From Streptomyces nanshensis (GTDB lineage: Bacteria; Actinomycetota; Actinomycetes; Streptomycetales; Streptomycetaceae): a DNA stretch of 41,269 nt. Position numbers and translations under genes: made by a program. This document shows, piece after piece, positions 25,613 to 33,641 of the stretch. Location: positions 3,491-44,759 of the forward strand of contig NZ_LJGW01000271.1 of assembly GCF_001751255.1 (NCBI RefSeq), in the 5' to 3' direction. The notes under the pieces were generated by a model. The model saw only the letters and a list, made by a program, of their open reading frames with translations. It was not told where the DNA came from and made no database searches. How positions within the stretch are numbered: position 1 is the stretch's first letter; every line of letters begins with the position of its first letter.

Positions 25613-25654
25613 CTGGCGGTGGTACGTCGGCGGACGGCACCCCGCCCGTGACGC

Positions 25655-27013
25655 CTACAGCCGGATCGACTTCTTGTTCATGAACTCCTCGATGCCGAGC
25701 GCGCCGAGTTCGCGGCCCATGCCGGAGCGCTTGATGCCGCCGAACGGCAGATCCGCCACGGAGCCACCGGACTTGTTGAGGTAGACCATGCCCGCCTCGA
25801 TCCGGTCGGCGACCCTGCGGTTGCGCGCGGGGTCGGTCCCGAAGACGGCGGCGCCCAGGCCGAAGGGCGAGTCGTTGGCGATCTCGATCGCCTCCTCCTC
25901 GGTCTCCGCCCGGAAGACCAGCACGACGGGGCCGAAGATCTCCTCGTAGTAGGCGTCCATCTCCGGTGTGACATCGGTCAGTACGGTCGCTTCGAGGTAG
26001 GCGCCGGGACCGTTCCGGTTGCCGCCGGTGCGCAGCGTCGCGCCCTGGTCGACGGCCGTCCGTACCTGGGCGGCCACCTCGTCGGCGGCGGCGACGGAGG
26101 CGAGCGGGGGCAGCTTGGTCGCGGGATCCGCCGGGTCGCCCGGCTGGTAGTAGTCGGCGACGCGCTTGGTGATCCCCTCGACGAAGTCCTCGTAGATGTC
26201 GCCCATCACGATCATCCGCTTCGGGGCGTTGCAGGACTGTCCGCAGTTGCGCATCCGGGCGGTGGCCGTGGCCTTCACGGTCTCGTCCATGTCGTCGGTG
26301 TCCAGCACGATCAGCGGGTCGGAGCCGCCCAGTTCGAGGACGGCGCGCTTGAGGTTGCGTCCCGCCTCGGCCGCCACGGAGATGCCCGCCTGCTCGCTGC
26401 CGGTCAGCGACACCCCCTTGATGCGCGGGTCCGCGAGCATCCACGGGACCTGCCTGCTGGAGGCGAAGACGTTGACGTACGCGTCCTCGGGCACCCCGGC
26501 CTCGTGCAGGATCCGCTCGATGGCCAGTGCCGACCGGGGACAGATGGAGGCGTGCTTGAGCAGGATCGTGTTGCCGAGCACGAGGTTGGGCGCCACGAAC
26601 CGGGCGACCTGGTAGCAGGGGAAGTTCCACGGCATGATGCCGAGCAGCGCCCCGATGGGCTCCTTGGCGACGGCCGCCTCGCCGGTCTTGAGGGTCAGCG
26701 GTTCGTCCGCCAGCAACTCCGGGCCGTGGGTGCCGTAGTACTCGAAGATGTCGCGGACGATGCCGACCTCTCCGCGCCCCTCGTTGATCCGCTTGCCCAT
26801 CTCCAGCGTCATGATCGCGGCGAGTTCGTCGGCACGCTCGGCGAACAGCTCCGCGGCCCGCAGGGCGATGGCGGCGCGTTCGGCGACCGGCCGGCGCCGC
26901 CAGGAGGTGTAGGCGCGGTCCACGCGCCCGACCGCCGCGAGGACGTCGTCGTCGGTCGCGTTCGGGATCTCCTCGATCAGTTCTCCGGTGGCCGGGTCGG
27001 TCACTGAGTACAT
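25655..27013 (-). CDS. Aldehyde dehydrogenase (succinate-semialdehyde dehydrogenase type)
   Basis: A 452-aa aldehyde dehydrogenase of the short succinate-semialdehyde dehydrogenase group. Visible are Asn130 in MPWNFP, the base Glu227 in LELGGSDP, the catalytic Cys261 in NCGQSCNAPKR, EEIFGP, and PFGGIKRSGMGRELG near the end. It is about 50 aa shorter at the N-terminus than the dehydrogenase at 206-1729 and clearly a different branch. The ATG at 27013 is chosen because the conserved fold (YSVTDPATGE) starts there; its upstream region carries GGAGG on the same strand. It converges on the HMG-CoA operon, so it is separately transcribed. A dyad at 27113-27127 lies upstream. Confidence 0.94.
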   Translation of the reverse strand: MYSVTDPATGELIEEIPNATDDDVLAAVGRVDRAYTSWRRRPVAERAAIALRAAELFAERADELAAIMTLEMGKRINEGRGEVGIVRDIFEYYGTHGPELLADEPLTLKTGEAAVAKEPIGALLGIMPWNFPCYQVARFVAPNLVLGNTILLKHASICPRSALAIERILHEAGVPEDAYVNVFASSRQVPWMLADPRIKGVSLTGSEQAGISVAAEAGRNLKRAVLELGGSDPLIVLDTDDMDETVKATATARMRNCGQSCNAPKRMIVMGDIYEDFVEGITKRVADYYQPGDPADPATKLPPLASVAAADEVAAQVRTAVDQGATLRTGGNRNGPGAYLEATVLTDVTPEMDAYYEEIFGPVVLVFRAETEEEAIEIANDSPFGLGAAVFGTDPARNRRVADRIEAGMVYLNKSGGSVADLPFGGIKRSGMGRELGALGIEEFMNKKSIRL

Positions 27014-27112
27014 GGGGACGAACCTCCGAATTCCCAGGCGGAGAGAGGGGTGCGCCATCTCACCGTCGCGGGGATGCGGGGCGGCCGTCAAAGGGAGGTC
27101 TTCTATGCACGG

Positions 27113-27127
27113 ATAGTGATCAACTAT
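27113..27127. promoter_or_regulatory. AT-rich dyad upstream of the aldehyde dehydrogenase gene
   Basis: ATAGT and ACTAT flank GATCA, giving a 15-bp dyad in otherwise very GC-rich DNA, 100 bases upstream of the aldehyde dehydrogenase start. It may be an operator or overlap a promoter for that gene; no regulator can be named. Confidence 0.35.
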
Positions 27128-27277
27128 GAGCGCAGGTGGCGCCGTTGAGCCGTACGCGCTTCGTGTGCGGGCGGCCGGGGACGTCCGCCGTGACGGCGGT
27201 ACCGGCCGTGCTCCTCGGTGCCTCCCCCGGTGCGTTGCCCGTAGCCTGCCCGTTGCCCGCCCGTACGAGGAGGACCA

Positions 27278-27493
27278 GTGACCGCCGACAGCGAGACCGG
27301 CCCCGACGCCGCCGATGACGACCGCCGCGAGCGCTATGCGACCGCGCTGTACGCCACGTTGGGATTCAGCGCCGAACGCCACCCCTGGGCGTCCCTGAGC
27401 CCGGCCCGGCGGGAGGTCTGGTACACGCGGGCCGACGCCGTCATCGCCGTGGCCGACGAGGAGATCGCGGAGGCGTTGCGTACGTCGCGATGA
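27278..27493 (+). CDS. Small hypothetical protein
   Basis: A 71-aa acidic protein starting with GTG behind a strong GAGGAGG. The first 15 residues are Asp/Thr-rich; the rest (YATALYATLGFSAERHPW and RREVWYTRADAVIAVADEEI) predicts mostly helix. The good ribosome binding site, normal codon bias and complete reading frame support a real gene. I recognise no domain. Similar small helical proteins occur in actinomycete and actinophage genomes, but I cannot assign a role. It stands alone between the divergent aldehyde dehydrogenase and the convergent LacI gene. Confidence 0.7.
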   Translation: MTADSETGPDAADDDRRERYATALYATLGFSAERHPWASLSPARREVWYTRADAVIAVADEEIAEALRTSR

Positions 27494-27560
27494 GTCGCGA
27501 TGAACTGCCGCGTCACGCACGTGCCGTCATGCCGTACGCCGCACCGGACATGACGCCCGC

Positions 27561-28592
27561 TCAGCGCTCGCGGTGCCCGCCCGGCGCCCCGGTCGAGCCC
27601 CGGACGGTCAGCGTCACGGGCAGCAGGACCGTACGCGGCATATGCTCCTGCTGTCCCAGGGCGGCCATGAGCATCTGCGCCCCTTCCCGGCCGATCTCGT
27701 ACTGCGGGACGGCGACGGTGGTCAGCGGCGGAGCGAGCCGGTTCACGAAGGGCATGTCGTTGAACCCGGCGATGCTCATGTCGTCCGGACAGGACAGGCC
27801 GCGCTCGGCCATGACGTCGTAACAGCCCATCGCCACAAGGTCGGTGGCGGCGACGACGGCCGTGAACGGCGTTCCGCCGTCGAGCGCCTCGGCGAACCGG
27901 GCGGCGCCCTCCGCCGCCGTCCAGGACGCGCACTCCACGACGAGCTGGGCGTCGTCGTCCAGCCCCTCGGCCCGTACGGCGGAGTGGAATCCGCGGAGGC
28001 GGGCGACGGCGGTCGAGGTGTTGCGCGGTCCCGCGAGGCACAGCAGCCGGCGGTGCCCGAGGGTCGCCAGGTGGTGGATGAGCAGGGACATCCCGGTGTC
28101 GTCGTCGGCGGTCACCGAGTCCAGTCCGCTGTCCGCCGCCCGCCGGTTGATCAGCGCGATCCGGGTGCCGCGGGCGGCCAGTTCGTCGAAGGTCGTATCG
28201 CCGAGGCGGGCCGTGCCGACGATGAGTCCGTCGACCTGGCGGGCCAGCAGCGCGGAGATATGGGTGGCTTCGCGTTCCGGGTCGTCGTCGGTGCTGACTA
28301 TGAGCGGGCTGTAGCCGTACTCGTCGAGGACGGACTCGATGCCGCGCACCATCGGCGGGAACAGCGGGTTGGTGAGGTCGGGGATGACCACGCCGACCGT
28401 GTGCGACTTCGAGGTCCGCAGGCTCCGGGCGATCGGATTCGGGGTGTAGCCCAGCTCCCGTACCGCCTTGTCGATGCGGCGTACCGTCTCGGGGCTGACC
28501 CGGTCCCGCGTCGCGGGGTTGAGCGCGCGGGAGACCGTGCCCGAATGGACACCGGCGGCGCGTGCCACGTCGCGCAGTGTCAGGTTCGCCAT
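27561..28592 (-). CDS. LacI-family transcriptional repressor
   Basis: A 343-aa LacI/GalR-type regulator. The N-terminal helix-turn-helix and hinge are clear (LTLRDVARAAGVHSGTVSRA, then YTPNPIARSLRT), followed by a periplasmic-binding-protein-like sensor domain (from about residue 60: TVGVVIPDLTNPLFPPMV) with the family phrase GFNDMPFVNRLAPPLTTV. The ATG at 28592 starts exactly before the DNA-binding domain. It is divergent from the RidA operon, whose promoter contains a classic LacI operator, so it most likely represses that operon. The effector is not predictable; in non-sugar operons these proteins may bind an acid intermediate. Confidence 0.95.
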   Translation of the reverse strand: MANLTLRDVARAAGVHSGTVSRALNPATRDRVSPETVRRIDKAVRELGYTPNPIARSLRTSKSHTVGVVIPDLTNPLFPPMVRGIESVLDEYGYSPLIVSTDDDPEREATHISALLARQVDGLIVGTARLGDTTFDELAARGTRIALINRRAADSGLDSVTADDDTGMSLLIHHLATLGHRRLLCLAGPRNTSTAVARLRGFHSAVRAEGLDDDAQLVVECASWTAAEGAARFAEALDGGTPFTAVVAATDLVAMGCYDVMAERGLSCPDDMSIAGFNDMPFVNRLAPPLTTVAVPQYEIGREGAQMLMAALGQQEHMPRTVLLPVTLTVRGSTGAPGGHRER

Positions 28593-28722
28593 GCCGCGTC
28601 CTCTCGTGAACGTCCTGAACGGCGTGAACGCCGAATCCTCCGGCGGAGAATCCCCCGACGGCCCGTGCAGTCGATTGCCCGTCCTTCCTATCACGGTGCG
28701 CACTTCCTTACCGGCGAACCCC

Positions 28723-28751
28723 TTGACTTGACGTATGCCGAGGCATAGCTT
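28723..28751 (+). promoter_or_regulatory. Promoter of the RidA operon
   Basis: A -35 TTGACT (28723-28728) and -10 TAGCTT (28746-28751) are separated by 17 bases, a good vegetative-type promoter for this GC-rich genome. A second -35-like TTGACG overlaps at 28728. The palindrome at 28734-28747 lies between the boxes and the LacI operator lies just downstream. Confidence 0.6.
28734..28747. promoter_or_regulatory. Palindrome TATGCC-GA-GGCATA inside the promoter spacer
   Basis: Perfect 6-bp arms separated by two bases sit between the -35 and -10 boxes of the RidA operon promoter. The position suggests binding by a second regulator besides LacI. No protein in the window can be firmly matched to it. 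Confidence 0.45.
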
Positions 28752-28755
28752 GCGC

Positions 28756-28769
28756 TGCAATCGTTTGCA
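28756..28769. promoter_or_regulatory. LacI-type operator
   Basis: TGCAATCGTTTGCA is one base pair short of a perfect palindrome around the central CG and matches the LacI/GalR pattern TGCAAnCGnTTGCA. It starts four bases after the -10 box, where bound repressor would block initiation, and lies between the LacI gene and the operon it faces. Confidence 0.75.
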
Positions 28770-28795
28770 TCACTCTGCGGGAGGCCGGAAGCACG

Positions 28796-29200
28796 ATGGA
28801 ATTGATCACCGCAGGCGCAGATCCCGACGAGATGCCCTTCACCCCCGCGATCGTGACCCGCGGAGGAACGCACGTCTGGCTGTCGGGAGCCACCGCATAT
28901 CCCCTGGTGCACAAGCACCCCCACGACCCCGAAGAGCTGGCCGTCCCCGAGGGGATCGCCGAGCAGACCCGCGCCTGTCTGGAGAACCTGCGCGTCGCGC
29001 TCGACGCGGCCGGCGGCGCCGTCGAGGACATCGTCGAGGTGACGATCTACAACACCGACCTCGACGCCCAGGACGAGGTCAACGAGGTCTACACGGAGTT
29101 TTTCGGCGGCCATCGGCCGTGCCGGACGCACATCGGCGTGGACCGTCTCGTCGGTCCCGGACTGAAGATCGAGATGAGTGCCCATGCTGTCCTCGGGTGA
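28796..29200 (+). CDS. RidA/YjgF-family enamine/imine deaminase-like protein
   Basis: A 134-aa RidA-family protein, trimeric in known members, that hydrolyses reactive enamines/imines or aminoacrylates. The key arginine is Arg110 in PCRTHIGVDRL and the acidic partner Glu125 in LKIEMSAHAV, both in the expected places. The phrase VWLSGATAYP matches the family opening (LSG.T). Its presence at the head of a catabolic operon suggests that an enamine or imine intermediate is made, so the substrate probably contains nitrogen. The coding end overlaps the transporter gene. Expression should be controlled by the adjacent LacI protein. Confidence 0.94.
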   Translation: MELITAGADPDEMPFTPAIVTRGGTHVWLSGATAYPLVHKHPHDPEELAVPEGIAEQTRACLENLRVALDAAGGAVEDIVEVTIYNTDLDAQDEVNEVYTEFFGGHRPCRTHIGVDRLVGPGLKIEMSAHAVLG

Positions 29201-30500
29201 GGAACGGCCGCAGGCCGAAGAGAGACCACAGCCGGCCGCCGGCGTACCGGCGGAGAACGCCGCCCGCGCACGCGCCCGCCTGGGCGTCGCGATGTTCGGG
29301 GTGCTGCTGGCCGCCTACGCCGTGAACGCGATGGACCGCATGGTCTTCCCCGTGCTGCTCCCGGACGTACGCGCCGAGTACGGCTTCGGCCTGGGCGCAG
29401 CCGGTCTCCAGTCGACGATGTTCGCCCTCGGGATGGGCGTCACGGGAATCCCCGCCGGACTGCTCGTGGCGCGGATGCGGCGCCGGGACGTGGTGGTCCT
29501 GGGCACCGTGCTCTTCTCGGCGGCGACCCTGCTCACGGTGGTCTCGGCCGGGTTCGCCGACATGCTGGTCTGGCGGCTGCTGTCGGGTGTGGGCGAGGCC
29601 CTGCAACTGACCGCGATCATCGCGATCGCCGCCAGCGCCTTCGCGCGGCACCGCGGAGCGGCCGTCGGCAGCGTCAACATGGCCTTCGCCGCGGGGTCGG
29701 TGATCGGGCCGGCGCTCGGCGGCTATCTGCTCTCCCAGTACGGGACGTGGCGTGCCCCCATGGTCGCGTTCGGGGTCCTGGGACTCGTGCTCGCGGTCGT
29801 CGTGGTGGTCGCCGTACGCCGCTGGTTCACCGAGGCGGCGTCCCCGGTCGGGGAGCAGGTGACCCAAGTGGGCGGCGCCAGCCGTCTGTTGAGCAGGAAC
29901 CCGATGGTGCTGGCCGCCGTCACCGTCCTGTTCGGCCTGGCCGACTTCGGCTTCATCGGCATGTACGCCAGCTATCTGCGCGAGCAGCTCGGCTACAGCT
30001 CGGGGCAGGCCGGCCTGGTCGTGGGACTGTCCGGACTGGCCGCGTTCGCCTCCATCGTGGGCGGGCACCTGGTGGACCGCATCAATCCGCGGACCGCCGT
30101 CGCGGGCTTCCAGATCCTGGGAGCGCTGGCGGCCGTCGCGCTGTTCGTCGGCTCGGACGCCCTGTGGTGGCAGAGCGTCTGGTCGTTCCTCTTCGGTCTG
30201 TTCGCGAGCGCGGGCAGCTACGTCGCGCTGGCCGGCTGTCTGGTGAAGTCCGTGGATCTGCGCAACGCCGGGCGCGCGGCCGGGCTGTTCGTCACCGCCA
30301 TCTACGTCCCGGCGGGATTCGCCGGCTATCTCTTCAGCCTGCTGGCCACCCTCTCCAACTGGCAGGCCGCGGGCCTGATCCAGCTCGGTGCGCTCTCGCT
30401 GATCGGTGCCGCGCTCACCCTGCTGTTGCGGCCGCAGGACTTCAGCCGTCCCGTGCCGCCGTCCGCCCCCGTCACCGAGCATCTGGAGACCGGATCATGA
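29184..30500 (+). CDS. Major facilitator superfamily (MFS) transporter
   Basis: A 438-aa membrane protein with about 12 hydrophobic segments. After a Glu/Pro-rich cytoplasmic lead the first helix is GVAMFGVLLAAYAVNAMDRM, typical of the anion:cation symporter group. The loop between helices 2 and 3 has the MFS motif-A-like LLVARMRRRDVVVLG. Either ATG 29184 or GTG 29178 can start it; both overlap the RidA gene end, so translation is coupled. It is likely the uptake system for the substrate of this LacI-controlled operon, probably an organic acid, by symport. Confidence 0.92.
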   Translation: MLSSGEERPQAEERPQPAAGVPAENAARARARLGVAMFGVLLAAYAVNAMDRMVFPVLLPDVRAEYGFGLGAAGLQSTMFALGMGVTGIPAGLLVARMRRRDVVVLGTVLFSAATLLTVVSAGFADMLVWRLLSGVGEALQLTAIIAIAASAFARHRGAAVGSVNMAFAAGSVIGPALGGYLLSQYGTWRAPMVAFGVLGLVLAVVVVVAVRRWFTEAASPVGEQVTQVGGASRLLSRNPMVLAAVTVLFGLADFGFIGMYASYLREQLGYSSGQAGLVVGLSGLAAFASIVGGHLVDRINPRTAVAGFQILGALAAVALFVGSDALWWQSVWSFLFGLFASAGSYVALAGCLVKSVDLRNAGRAAGLFVTAIYVPAGFAGYLFSLLATLSNWQAAGLIQLGALSLIGAALTLLLRPQDFSRPVPPSAPVTEHLETGS

Positions 30501-31240
30501 CTCCGCCCGCCGACTCCGGCCCCGTCACCAGCACCGTCACCGACACCGGCCCCGTTCCCGGTCCTGTGCCCGTCGCGTCCGCCGCGGGCGGTCGCCGCGG
30601 CCCGGCCGGACATCCGGTGCGCCGCATCTACTGCGTCGGCCGCAACTACGTCGAGCACATCCGCGAGATGAAGGAGGGGGACGAGCGGGACGCGCCCTTC
30701 TTCTTCCAGAAGCCGACGGACGCCGTCGTGCCCGACGGCGGCACGGTCCGCTATCCCGCGGCCACCGAGGACTTCCAGTACGAGGGCGAACTGGTCGCGG
30801 CCGTAGGGGTGTCCGGCGAGAACATCCCGGTGGACTCCGCCCTCGCCCATGTCTCGGGGTTCGCCGCCGGCCTTGACCTCACCCGGCGCGACAGACAACG
30901 CGAGGCGGCGTCCTCGGGACGGCCCTGGGAGGCGGGCAAGTCCTTCGACCAGTCCGCGCCGCTGGGGACCGTCACGCCCGTCGCCGAGGTGCCCGGCTCG
31001 CTGCTGGCGGACGGTGAGTTGTCCGTGTGGGTCAACGGCGAGCTGCGGCAGCGGTGCCGGTTCACACAGATGATCTGGAACGTGCCCGAGATCGTCGCCA
31101 ACCTCTCCACGCAGTACCGGCTCGAACCGGGCGACCTGATCTACACCGGAACTCCCGCCGGAGTCGGCTCACTTGAGCCCGGCGACACCGTGCGGGTGCA
31201 CATCACCGGCCTCGACGACCTGACCGTCTCCGTAGTGTGA
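30497..31240 (+). CDS. Fumarylacetoacetate hydrolase (FAH) family protein
   Basis: A 247-aa FAH-superfamily enzyme of the short type, whose members hydrolyse or decarboxylate keto acids (fumarylpyruvate, oxaloacetate, 2-keto-3-deoxy sugars, 2-hydroxyhepta-2,4-dienedioate). It begins with an Ala/Pro/Thr-rich tail of about 40 aa, then IYCVGRNYVEHI. The metal-binding residues are in FQYEGELVAAVG and GLDLTRRD, and the C-terminal region has PGDLIYTGTPAGVG. The ATG overlaps the transporter stop. The long disordered N-terminus is unusual; the core is complete. Likely final C-C cleavage or hydration in the operon pathway. Confidence 0.92.
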   Translation: MTPPADSGPVTSTVTDTGPVPGPVPVASAAGGRRGPAGHPVRRIYCVGRNYVEHIREMKEGDERDAPFFFQKPTDAVVPDGGTVRYPAATEDFQYEGELVAAVGVSGENIPVDSALAHVSGFAAGLDLTRRDRQREAASSGRPWEAGKSFDQSAPLGTVTPVAEVPGSLLADGELSVWVNGELRQRCRFTQMIWNVPEIVANLSTQYRLEPGDLIYTGTPAGVGSLEPGDTVRVHITGLDDLTVSVV

Positions 31241-31249
31241 GGAGTCTCC

Positions 31250-32137
31250 ATGCTGCCCACCGAACGCATCGACTTCAGCTCCATCGCACACCGGCCGCCG
31301 ATGCGGCTGCCCGGCGGTGCCCGTCTCGCGGTGTGGATCATCGTCAACGTCGAGGAGTGGTCGGCCACCGAGCCCATGCCGCGCACGGTGCTGACCCCGC
31401 CCGCCGGCGGACAGCCCGTCCCCGACATCCCCAACTGGGCCTGGCACGAGTACGGGAACCGGGTCGGGTTCTGGCGGCTGCTGGAGGCGATCGACGCCGC
31501 GGACGTGCCCGCGTGCCTGGCCGTCAACGGCGGTGCGATCACGGCATATCCGGAGATCACCGAGGCCGCGGTCGCCCGCGACTGGGAGCCGATCGGCCAC
31601 GGCTTCACCCAGAAGAACATGCAGAAGATCGCCGACGAGGCTCTCGACATCGACCGTACGACCAAGGCCGTCGACGACGCCTGGGGCCGGCGCCCGCTCG
31701 GCTGGCTGGGCCCCGGCCTCACCGAGACCTGGCAGACCCCGGAGCTGCTCGTACAGGCCGGCTACCGCTACGTCTGCGACTGGGTGCTCGACGACCAGCC
31801 GGTCCGACTGCGCACGGAGCACGGCCCGATCACCAACATCCCTTACACACAGGAGTGCAACGACGTCGCCATGATGCTCATCCAGCACCATCCGGCGCGT
31901 GAGTACTACCAGCGGGCGGTCGACCAGTTCGAGCAGCTCTACGCCGACGGCGCCGGGTCCGCCCGTGTGATGGCCCTGGTCGTGCACCCGTACATCATGG
32001 GCGTCCCCCACCGGGCCCGGTACTTCGCCGAGGCGCTTCAGCACATGCGCGCACGGGAGGACGTCGTCTTCTGGACGGGCGGACAGATCCTGGAGTGGTA
32101 CGCGGCGGGCGGAACGGAGGCTCCCGGGGCGGACTGA
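31250..32137 (+). CDS. Polysaccharide-deacetylase-fold protein (PuuE/allantoinase-like)
   Basis: A 295-aa protein of the NodB-fold, but of the branch close to PuuE-type allantoinase rather than of sugar deacetylases. Instead of the metal-binding DD pair it reads IVNVEEWS near residue 35, and the usual metal histidine pair is changed; EPIGHGFTQ is present. Known PuuE enzymes hydrolyse a cyclic amide without bound metal. The fold runs to HPYIMGVPHRARYF near residue 245. It starts nine bases after the FAH-like gene with GAGG upstream. It most likely cleaves an amide or imide bond in the substrate of this operon. Confidence 0.86.
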   Translation: MLPTERIDFSSIAHRPPMRLPGGARLAVWIIVNVEEWSATEPMPRTVLTPPAGGQPVPDIPNWAWHEYGNRVGFWRLLEAIDAADVPACLAVNGGAITAYPEITEAAVARDWEPIGHGFTQKNMQKIADEALDIDRTTKAVDDAWGRRPLGWLGPGLTETWQTPELLVQAGYRYVCDWVLDDQPVRLRTEHGPITNIPYTQECNDVAMMLIQHHPAREYYQRAVDQFEQLYADGAGSARVMALVVHPYIMGVPHRARYFAEALQHMRAREDVVFWTGGQILEWYAAGGTEAPGAD

Positions 32138-32197
32138 GAAACGGCGGCCGAGCACCGGACGGCGAACCGGCCGTTCCGGAGGGCCTGTTGGCGGCCG

Positions 32198-32231
32198 GGC
32201 GGCCCGTACGTACGGGGATGTACGGGCCGCC
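32198..32231. terminator. Perfect 12-bp-stem hairpin between convergent operons
   Basis: GGCGGCCCGTAC (32198-32209) and GTACGGGCCGCC (32220-32231) pair completely around a 10-base loop. It lies between the deacetylase-fold gene (plus) and the enolase-superfamily gene (minus), so it probably terminates both transcripts. There is no T-run. Confidence 0.8.
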
Positions 32232-32255
32232 ACGGCTGCGGGGCCCGCTCGGCCC

Positions 32256-33443
32256 TCACCGCTTGGGGAGTGCCGGGGCACGGCTGAGCGCCGCCGGGTC
32301 GTGGAAGGCGAACCCGGCGCCCTCCTCCCGGTACAACTCGGCGTAACGGCCGACCTTTTCGGCGTCCAGCCGCACACCGAGCCCGGGTTCCGGGGGGACC
32401 TCGAGGCAGCCGTCCGTGTAGTTCTCCAGCGGCCCGGCGAAGCGCCCCTCGACGATGTCGTCGGTCAGCAGCGCGCCGTAACCCTGGTTCGCGCAGCGGA
32501 AGTTGGGGGTGGAGGCGATGACGTGCACCGCCGCCGCGACGGCGACTCCCAGCTCGCCGAGCGAGTGCTTGACCACCGGCACCCCGGCGGCTGCGCACAG
32601 CCCCGCCGAGCGCTTGAGGTTGAGCAGACCGCCGTCCATCTGCTGGTCGGCGGAGACGACGTCGGCGGCGCCCTCGCGCAGCACCGCGAACTGGTCGGAG
32701 CGCGTCCAGGACGCCTCGTTGGCCAGCAGCGGGGTGCCGATGCGGGAGCGCACGTACGCCATCTCCGGCAGATTGCGGCCCGAGACCGGCTGCTCGACCA
32801 GCTCCAGTCCGAACTCCTCCATCGCCGCGACGGCCTGTACCGCCGCGCCCGCCGACCAGGCTTCGTTGGCGTCGACGCGGATGCCCATCTTCCGGCCGGC
32901 TCCCTCGCGCAGCGCCGCGAGCCGTTCCAGATCGGTGTCCAGGTCGTCGGAGCCGACCTTCAGATAGCAGGTGCGCGCACCGGCGCGGGCGGCACGCGCG
33001 CCCTCCGCGCGCACCTCGTCGGGGCCGGCTGCGGCGACGTAGTGGAAGAACTCGACGCGGTCGCGGAACCGCCCGCCGAGCAGATTCACCACCGGCGTTC
33101 CGCAGGACTTGCCCAGCAGGTCCCAGCAGGCCGTCTCCAGCGCGGCGGCCGCCGGGCTGGAGCAGCCGGTGTGGTGGTAGGTGCCGACGACGTCGATGCG
33201 CTGGACGAGCTGCTCGATACGCAGCGGGTCCGATCCGACGACCAGGGGTTCCATGGCGCGCAGGGCACCGAGGACGGCGTCGGCCGACGGGTAGGCCGCC
33301 GCCTCGCCGAGCCCGGTCAGCCCCTCGTCGGTGTCGACCTCGACGAGCAGCGCGACGAGCCCGCGGCGGCGCCCGAACGCCCAGGTCTCGTCCGTACGGT
33401 AGGGAACGGCGACGGGCGTGGCGCGTACACGTGTGATGCGCAA
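32256..33443 (-). CDS. Enolase-superfamily enzyme, mandelate racemase subgroup
   Basis: A 395-aa TIM-barrel enzyme that would abstract a proton next to a carboxylate. Residues align with mandelate racemase at a constant offset of four: base Lys162, metal ligands Asp191 (RVDANEAW), Glu217 (VEQP) and Glu243 (LANEASW), and the His293-Asp266 dyad (KHSLGE; SADQQMDGG). The first lysine of the usual KxK motif is Tyr160. It could be an acid sugar dehydratase or a racemase. Start: TTG at 33443, five bases after GAGGAGG, giving the family opening RITRVRATPVAVPY. Upstream DNA carries 24-bp repeats. It is separate from the RidA operon but probably part of the same catabolic area. Confidence 0.9.
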   Translation of the reverse strand: MRITRVRATPVAVPYRTDETWAFGRRRGLVALLVEVDTDEGLTGLGEAAAYPSADAVLGALRAMEPLVVGSDPLRIEQLVQRIDVVGTYHHTGCSSPAAAALETACWDLLGKSCGTPVVNLLGGRFRDRVEFFHYVAAAGPDEVRAEGARAARAGARTCYLKVGSDDLDTDLERLAALREGAGRKMGIRVDANEAWSAGAAVQAVAAMEEFGLELVEQPVSGRNLPEMAYVRSRIGTPLLANEASWTRSDQFAVLREGAADVVSADQQMDGGLLNLKRSAGLCAAAGVPVVKHSLGELGVAVAAAVHVIASTPNFRCANQGYGALLTDDIVEGRFAGPLENYTDGCLEVPPEPGLGVRLDAEKVGRYAELYREEGAGFAFHDPAALSRAPALPKR

Positions 33444-33504
33444 GACGGCCTCCTCTTCGATGACTTGGCGGAGTGGCGGTGGGGCGGTTGTGCGGCGGGG
33501 CGGT

Positions 33505-33552
33505 TCGGTGCGTCGGCACGTCGACATGTCGGTGCGTCGCCACGTCGATGCA
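33505..33552. repeat. Two tandem 24-bp repeats upstream of the enolase-family gene
   Basis: TCGGTGCGTCGnCACGTCGA occurs at 33505-33524 and again at 33529-33548, in two adjacent 24-bp units with one mismatch in the first 20 bases. A CGACATGTCG palindrome joins the copies. It lies in the 198-base gap before the TTG start at 33443, where a promoter is expected; a regulator array is possible. Confidence 0.8.
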
Positions 33553-33641
33553 CCGACCGGGGCGGAGGGACCGGGCGCGGTGCTGAACTGCGCGGCCACG
33601 ACCGGCGTTTGGTGCTCCGTCGTACGGAAGTGCCGTCAGCC

